In this document: positions 60,943 through 64,000 of the stretch, in pieces
Position numbering within the stretch: the stretch's first letter is position 1
Layout of the letters: every line of letters begins with the position of its first letter
DNA from: Lunatibacter salilacus
GTDB taxonomy: Bacteria > Bacteroidota > Bacteroidia > Cytophagales > Cyclobacteriaceae
Direction of reading: 5' to 3'
Length of the DNA stretch: 64,000 bases
Assembly (NCBI RefSeq): GCF_009797935.1
Contig: NZ_VOLC01000027.1
Coordinates: 19,950-83,949, forward strand
Program-made: the position numbers and the translations under genes
Notes under the pieces: generated by a model
What the model was told of the DNA's origin: nothing
Seen by the model: the letters and a program-made list of their open reading frames with translations, nothing else
Databases searched by the model: none

Positions 60943-62307
60943 ATGAACAATGAATCAACCAGAAGGTCATTTATAAAAAAAACGGCCATTGCGGGCTCTG
61001 TTGCAATGGTGGCACCCACTATTATACCATCCAGCGTTTTTGGTGCCAATGACCGGATTAATGCGGCAGTGCTGGGAGTAAATGGAAGAGGAAAAAGCCA
61101 TATTGCAAGCTTTATGAATCAAAAGAATGTACAGGTTACCACACTTTGTGACCCTGATATGAACATTTTGAGGGAAAGGCAAAAAAGCTTTAAGGATAAG
61201 TACAGTAAAGATGTGGCTTTGGAACAAGACCTTCGCCGGGTCTATGATAACAAGGACATCGATGTGGTCAGTATTGCATCACCCAATCATTGGCATGCAT
61301 TGTCCACGATTTGGGCTTGTCAGGCAGGAAAAGACGTTTACGTAGAAAAACCCGGATCCCATAATATATGGGAAGGACGCCAAATGGTGGAAGCTGCTCA
61401 TAAGTATGATCGCATTGTACAACATGGGGTACAACTTCGCAGCTCACCCGCTGTTCAAGAAGCTATTCAATTGATGAGGGATGGCTATATAGGCCGGGTT
61501 TATATGGCGAGAGGCATTGTCTTTAGGTGGAGGCCAAGTATTGGTGATCATGGAACCTCACCTGTTCCGGAAGGTATTGACTATGATTTATGGACTGGTC
61601 CTGCGCAAAAGAAGCCTTTTTCCAAAAACCTGGTGCATTACAATTGGCATTGGAACTGGGATTATGGCAACGGTGATGTAGGGAATCAGGGTATACATGA
61701 AACAGACCTCTGCATGTGGGGATTGGATGTAGGACTTCCGACAAAAATAACTTCGATGGGTGGAAAGTTCCTCTGGGATGATGCCAAGGAGGTTCCTGAA
61801 GTATTGACATCCGTATATAATTATCCAGAAGAAAATAAAATCATTCAATTTGAAGTAAGGCCATGGTGTACCAATAGGGAAGATGGGGTTACTGTTGGAA
61901 ATATCTTCTATGGAGACAAAGGTTATTTAGTGGTGGATGGATACGATAAGTACAGTACATTTCTGGGGCAAGACAGAAAACCCGGTAAGTCAGGAAGTGA
62001 CGGTGGGAAATCCGGTTCTGAAATGGACAGAGGTGACGGAGGTACCGATGGGCATTTTGCAAATTTTATAGAGGCTGTAAGAAAACACGACAAATCCATT
62101 TTAAATGGCCCTGTGGAAACAGCACACCTATCTTCGGGTTTGGCGCACTTGGGCAATATTGCGTACAAATTGGAACGTGTCCTGACATTTGATCCAAAAT
62201 CGGAGACATTTGTCAATGATGCTGAGGCGGACCAAATGCTTACCCGCAACTATAGAGAAGGCTTTGAGGTACCTAATTTGGGTCAGCCTGGTCTCAGGAC
62301 AACCTAG
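60943..62307 (+). CDS. Gfo/Idh/MocA-family oxidoreductase, Tat-exported
   Basis: 454 residues with a Tat signal (RRSFIKKTAIAGSVAMVAPT, RRSF with hydrophobic run), NAD-binding start AAVLGVNGRGKSHIASFMNQ, the family mark YVEKPGSHN (EKP near residue 131) and C-terminal sheet. Dehydrogenases or glycosidases (retaining, NAD-dependent) of this family act on sugars. It sits at the end of the second susCD locus behind its own leader and the terminator at 60863, so it may be expressed with it or separately. Substrate unknown. Confidence 0.85.
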   Translation: MNNESTRRSFIKKTAIAGSVAMVAPTIIPSSVFGANDRINAAVLGVNGRGKSHIASFMNQKNVQVTTLCDPDMNILRERQKSFKDKYSKDVALEQDLRRVYDNKDIDVVSIASPNHWHALSTIWACQAGKDVYVEKPGSHNIWEGRQMVEAAHKYDRIVQHGVQLRSSPAVQEAIQLMRDGYIGRVYMARGIVFRWRPSIGDHGTSPVPEGIDYDLWTGPAQKKPFSKNLVHYNWHWNWDYGNGDVGNQGIHETDLCMWGLDVGLPTKITSMGGKFLWDDAKEVPEVLTSVYNYPEENKIIQFEVRPWCTNREDGVTVGNIFYGDKGYLVVDGYDKYSTFLGQDRKPGKSGSDGGKSGSEMDRGDGGTDGHFANFIEAVRKHDKSILNGPVETAHLSSGLAHLGNIAYKLERVLTFDPKSETFVNDAEADQMLTRNYREGFEVPNLGQPGLRTT

Positions 62308-62450
62308 CGTCGTGTCAATAATTCAGTAACGTTTTGTTTCCCGCGGATTGCGCAGATATTAGCTGATATATTCCGAGAATATCTATGGGAAATATTTAAG
62401 CGACTCACGGTTGACTTTACACTAGTGTACATACCATAATTTATATAATT

Positions 62451-62492
62451 AAAACCTGTCAGAGCTGAAAATTCTGACGGGTTTTAATTTTT
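62451..62492 (+). terminator. Terminator after the oxidoreductase gene
   Basis: AAAACCTGTCAGA (62451-62463) pairs with TCTGACGGGTTTT (62473-62485) (one mismatch), followed by a T-rich run. The 354-base gap 62308-62661 otherwise contains only the helicase promoter. Confidence 0.8.
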
Positions 62493-62619
62493 TTACTACC
62501 TATAGTTTTGTGACCTATTAAGGGCAGAGGTTGGATATTTGCACCAGGCGAACCCACTGCGATAGACTATATCACTAGATACCAAAGAAAATGTATCTTT
62601 TCGATCTGAGGAAAAAAAA

Positions 62620-62647
62620 TTGAAGTGGACAAAATCCCTTATCTTTG
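62620..62647 (+). promoter_or_regulatory. Promoter of DEAD-box gene
   Basis: TTG at 62620-62622 and TATCTTTG at 62640-62647 (TAnnTTTG) are spaced by 17 bases. The start of transcription would fall shortly before ATG 62662. This argues against the longer frame starting with TTG at 62620. Confidence 0.55.
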
Positions 62648-62661
62648 TCAAAAAATCATCA

Positions 62662-63795
62662 ATGACTTTTGCCGACCTAGGATTATCTGATTTTCTATTA
62701 GAAGCCATTTCCCAAGCCCAATACCAATCAGTCTATCCCATTCAACAGGAAGCCATTCCGCTTATTCTTCAAAAAAAGGATTTAATTGGACTCGCACCTA
62801 CCGGATCAGGAAAGACCGCAGCCTATGTATTACCCATACTTGAGCGGTTACAAAAAATGCCTTCGGTTCAAAGTAGATCCGTCCCCGTATTAGTCTTGGT
62901 GCCAACCAGGGAATTAGCAGCGCAGGTAATGGAAGTATTTAAGTCTTTTGGGGATTTTTTACCGAGGAAAATTAAAACCATGGCTGTATATGGTGGTGTG
63001 TCTATTAACCCCCAAATGATGAACCTACATGGTACCGAAGTGCTAATAGGAACACCGGGCAGACTATTGGATTTGGTGTCAAAAAACTCCATCGATCTTT
63101 CCCAAGTCGAAATGTTAGTGGTCGATGAAGCAGATAAGCTGTTGAACCTCGGCTTCAAGGAAGAAATGGATGAAATCCTTTCAAGGCTTCCCAAAAAGCG
63201 ACAAAGTATTCTTTTTTCGGCCACAATCGATTCGGAGGTCGAGGCTCTGATGGCGAAAATTCTTGTCCATCCTGTCAAAATTGAGGTGGGACAGGATACC
63301 ATTACCCCCGAATTGATCAATCAAACGGCATATTTGGTATCTCCGGAAAATAAGGGTCCTTTGCTTCGATTTTTAATCCAAGAGGGGGACTGGAAGCAGG
63401 TGCTGGTATTTACCTCTTCGATCCGCACAGCAGACAACCTGACCACTAAGCTGAACAAAAACGGTATTCAGGCAATGGCCTTCCATGGTGATAAGAGTCA
63501 GGGAGCACGAACAGAAGCCCTGAAGCAATTCAAGGCGGGGAATGTACGTGTTATGGTTGCAACGGATTTGGCTGCCCGGGGGATTGATATACTGCATTTG
63601 CCACATGTGATCAATTATGAATTACCCCGCTCCCCAAAAGACTATATCCACCGCATCGGACGAACGGGTAGGGCTGAATCGGCCGGTGAAGCAATCTCTT
63701 TAATCACAGAAGAAGACAGACACCACTTTAAAGTCATTCAGAAAAAAATGAAACGTTTTGTAGAATTGGTGGATGCGTCAAATTTGGGATTTTAA
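62662..63795 (+). CDS. DEAD-box ATP-dependent RNA helicase
   Basis: About 377 residues from ATG 62662. Motifs in order: Q motif FADLGLSDFLLEAISQAQYQ, Walker A APTGSGKTAA, PTRELAA (Ia), GTPGRLLDL (Ib), DEAD in VVDEADKLL, SAT in LFSATI, TSSIRTADNL, ATDLAARGIDI and HRIGRTGRAES. Small RhlE-like helicase of RNA turnover or ribosome assembly. The longer frame from 62620 would start with TTG inside the promoter and is rejected. It has no C-terminal RNA-binding tail. Confidence 0.9.
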   Translation: MTFADLGLSDFLLEAISQAQYQSVYPIQQEAIPLILQKKDLIGLAPTGSGKTAAYVLPILERLQKMPSVQSRSVPVLVLVPTRELAAQVMEVFKSFGDFLPRKIKTMAVYGGVSINPQMMNLHGTEVLIGTPGRLLDLVSKNSIDLSQVEMLVVDEADKLLNLGFKEEMDEILSRLPKKRQSILFSATIDSEVEALMAKILVHPVKIEVGQDTITPELINQTAYLVSPENKGPLLRFLIQEGDWKQVLVFTSSIRTADNLTTKLNKNGIQAMAFHGDKSQGARTEALKQFKAGNVRVMVATDLAARGIDILHLPHVINYELPRSPKDYIHRIGRTGRAESAGEAISLITEEDRHHFKVIQKKMKRFVELVDASNLGF

Positions 63796-63817
63796 ATACT
63801 ATTAAACAGGCATCATC

Positions 63818-64000
63818 GGTGTTCTATTTCACATTGAATCGAATGGAACACCAATTTGGCGGATTGAACGGATTGTTTTTATTGATGACGAGATTATTCC
63901 GATCCAAAAAAATCCGCGTCATCCGTTTCATCCGCGTCATCCGTGTTCTATTTTACCTTTAAGCGAATGGAACACGGATTCGGCGGATTTGTGCGGATTG
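63818..64000. repeat. Repeat cluster at the window end
   Basis: Two imperfect copies (63818-63875 and 63939-64000) of a unit with inverted arms GTGTTC(C/T)ATT and AATGGAACAC and the string GGCGGATT. Between them the direct pattern TCCGCGTCATCCGT is doubled (63912-63945). No gene. Confidence 0.7.

Noticed and set aside
62620..62661. TTG-started 14-residue extension of the DEAD-box helicase
   Set aside because: The TTG and following bases form the -33/-7 promoter, and the helicase Q motif begins right after ATG 62662.

Overview
The window looks like chromosomal DNA of a Bacteroidota member, most likely a Cytophagales/Cyclobacteriaceae-type bacterium. Supporting signs are two SusC/RagA-SusD/RagB pairs, a Nudix-type arabinose regulator beside araA/araD, DUF5128-like beta-propeller lipoproteins, several TAnnTTTG-type -7 promoter elements, and the general codon and AT composition. 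The lineage is inferred from gene content; no rRNA is present. One tRNA (CAU anticodon) lies near the left end.

Layout. 1-5000 is a small defence and remnant patch: the start of a HAD hydrolase, tRNA, a decayed antitoxin, an intact-looking BrnT/BrnA pair, a truncated RhuM fragment, and a Septu-like ATPase + HNH nuclease pair (ptuA/ptuB). 5-13 kb holds housekeeping-like genes: an MDR oxidoreductase, a beta-propeller lipoprotein and a large SWIM-SNF2 helicase. 12.9-19.9 kb is an AraC regulator divergent from a SusC-SusD-PepSY operon, possibly for metal or siderophore uptake, with a palindromic operator candidate at the promoter.

20.0-32.0 kb is an accessory region. It carries five toxin-antitoxin-like modules in which the antitoxin or first partner stays open while the toxin is mutated, deleted or cut short: VapC with Gly for the first catalytic Asp, PIN with its middle deleted, HEPN truncated, RelE ending after 17 codons, and a DUF4160 gene whose normal start reads ACG. 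The same region holds a full-length RapA-type Swi2/Snf2 ATPase (normally gammaproteobacterial), a DinD protein with a tail derived from a repeat, a degraded copy of the 3' end of the PepSY gene, and several REP-like palindromes of one family.

32-49.8 kb is mixed metabolism and transport: MFS, GNAT, a truncated FtsX-type permease, a beta-lactamase-like hydrolase with a CPBP protease, a DUF4332 protein bracketed by direct repeats, an Nramp-related transporter lacking the usual motifs, a WYL regulator divergent from a DinB protein, a sugar isomerase-like protein, VOC proteins with a GlxA-type regulator, SRPBCC, a NAD(P)-binding epimerase-like protein, and a PQQ-dependent dehydrogenase with a built-in cytochrome c domain next to a secreted mutarotase-like protein. 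50-53.4 kb is arabinose catabolism (araA, Nudix regulator, araD; no araB seen). 55.5-62.3 kb is a second SusC-SusD locus with a Gfo/Idh/MocA oxidoreductase, preceded by a LacI-type palindrome. The window ends with a DEAD-box RNA helicase and a repeat cluster.

All family assignments are from reading protein motifs by eye; no database search was run.
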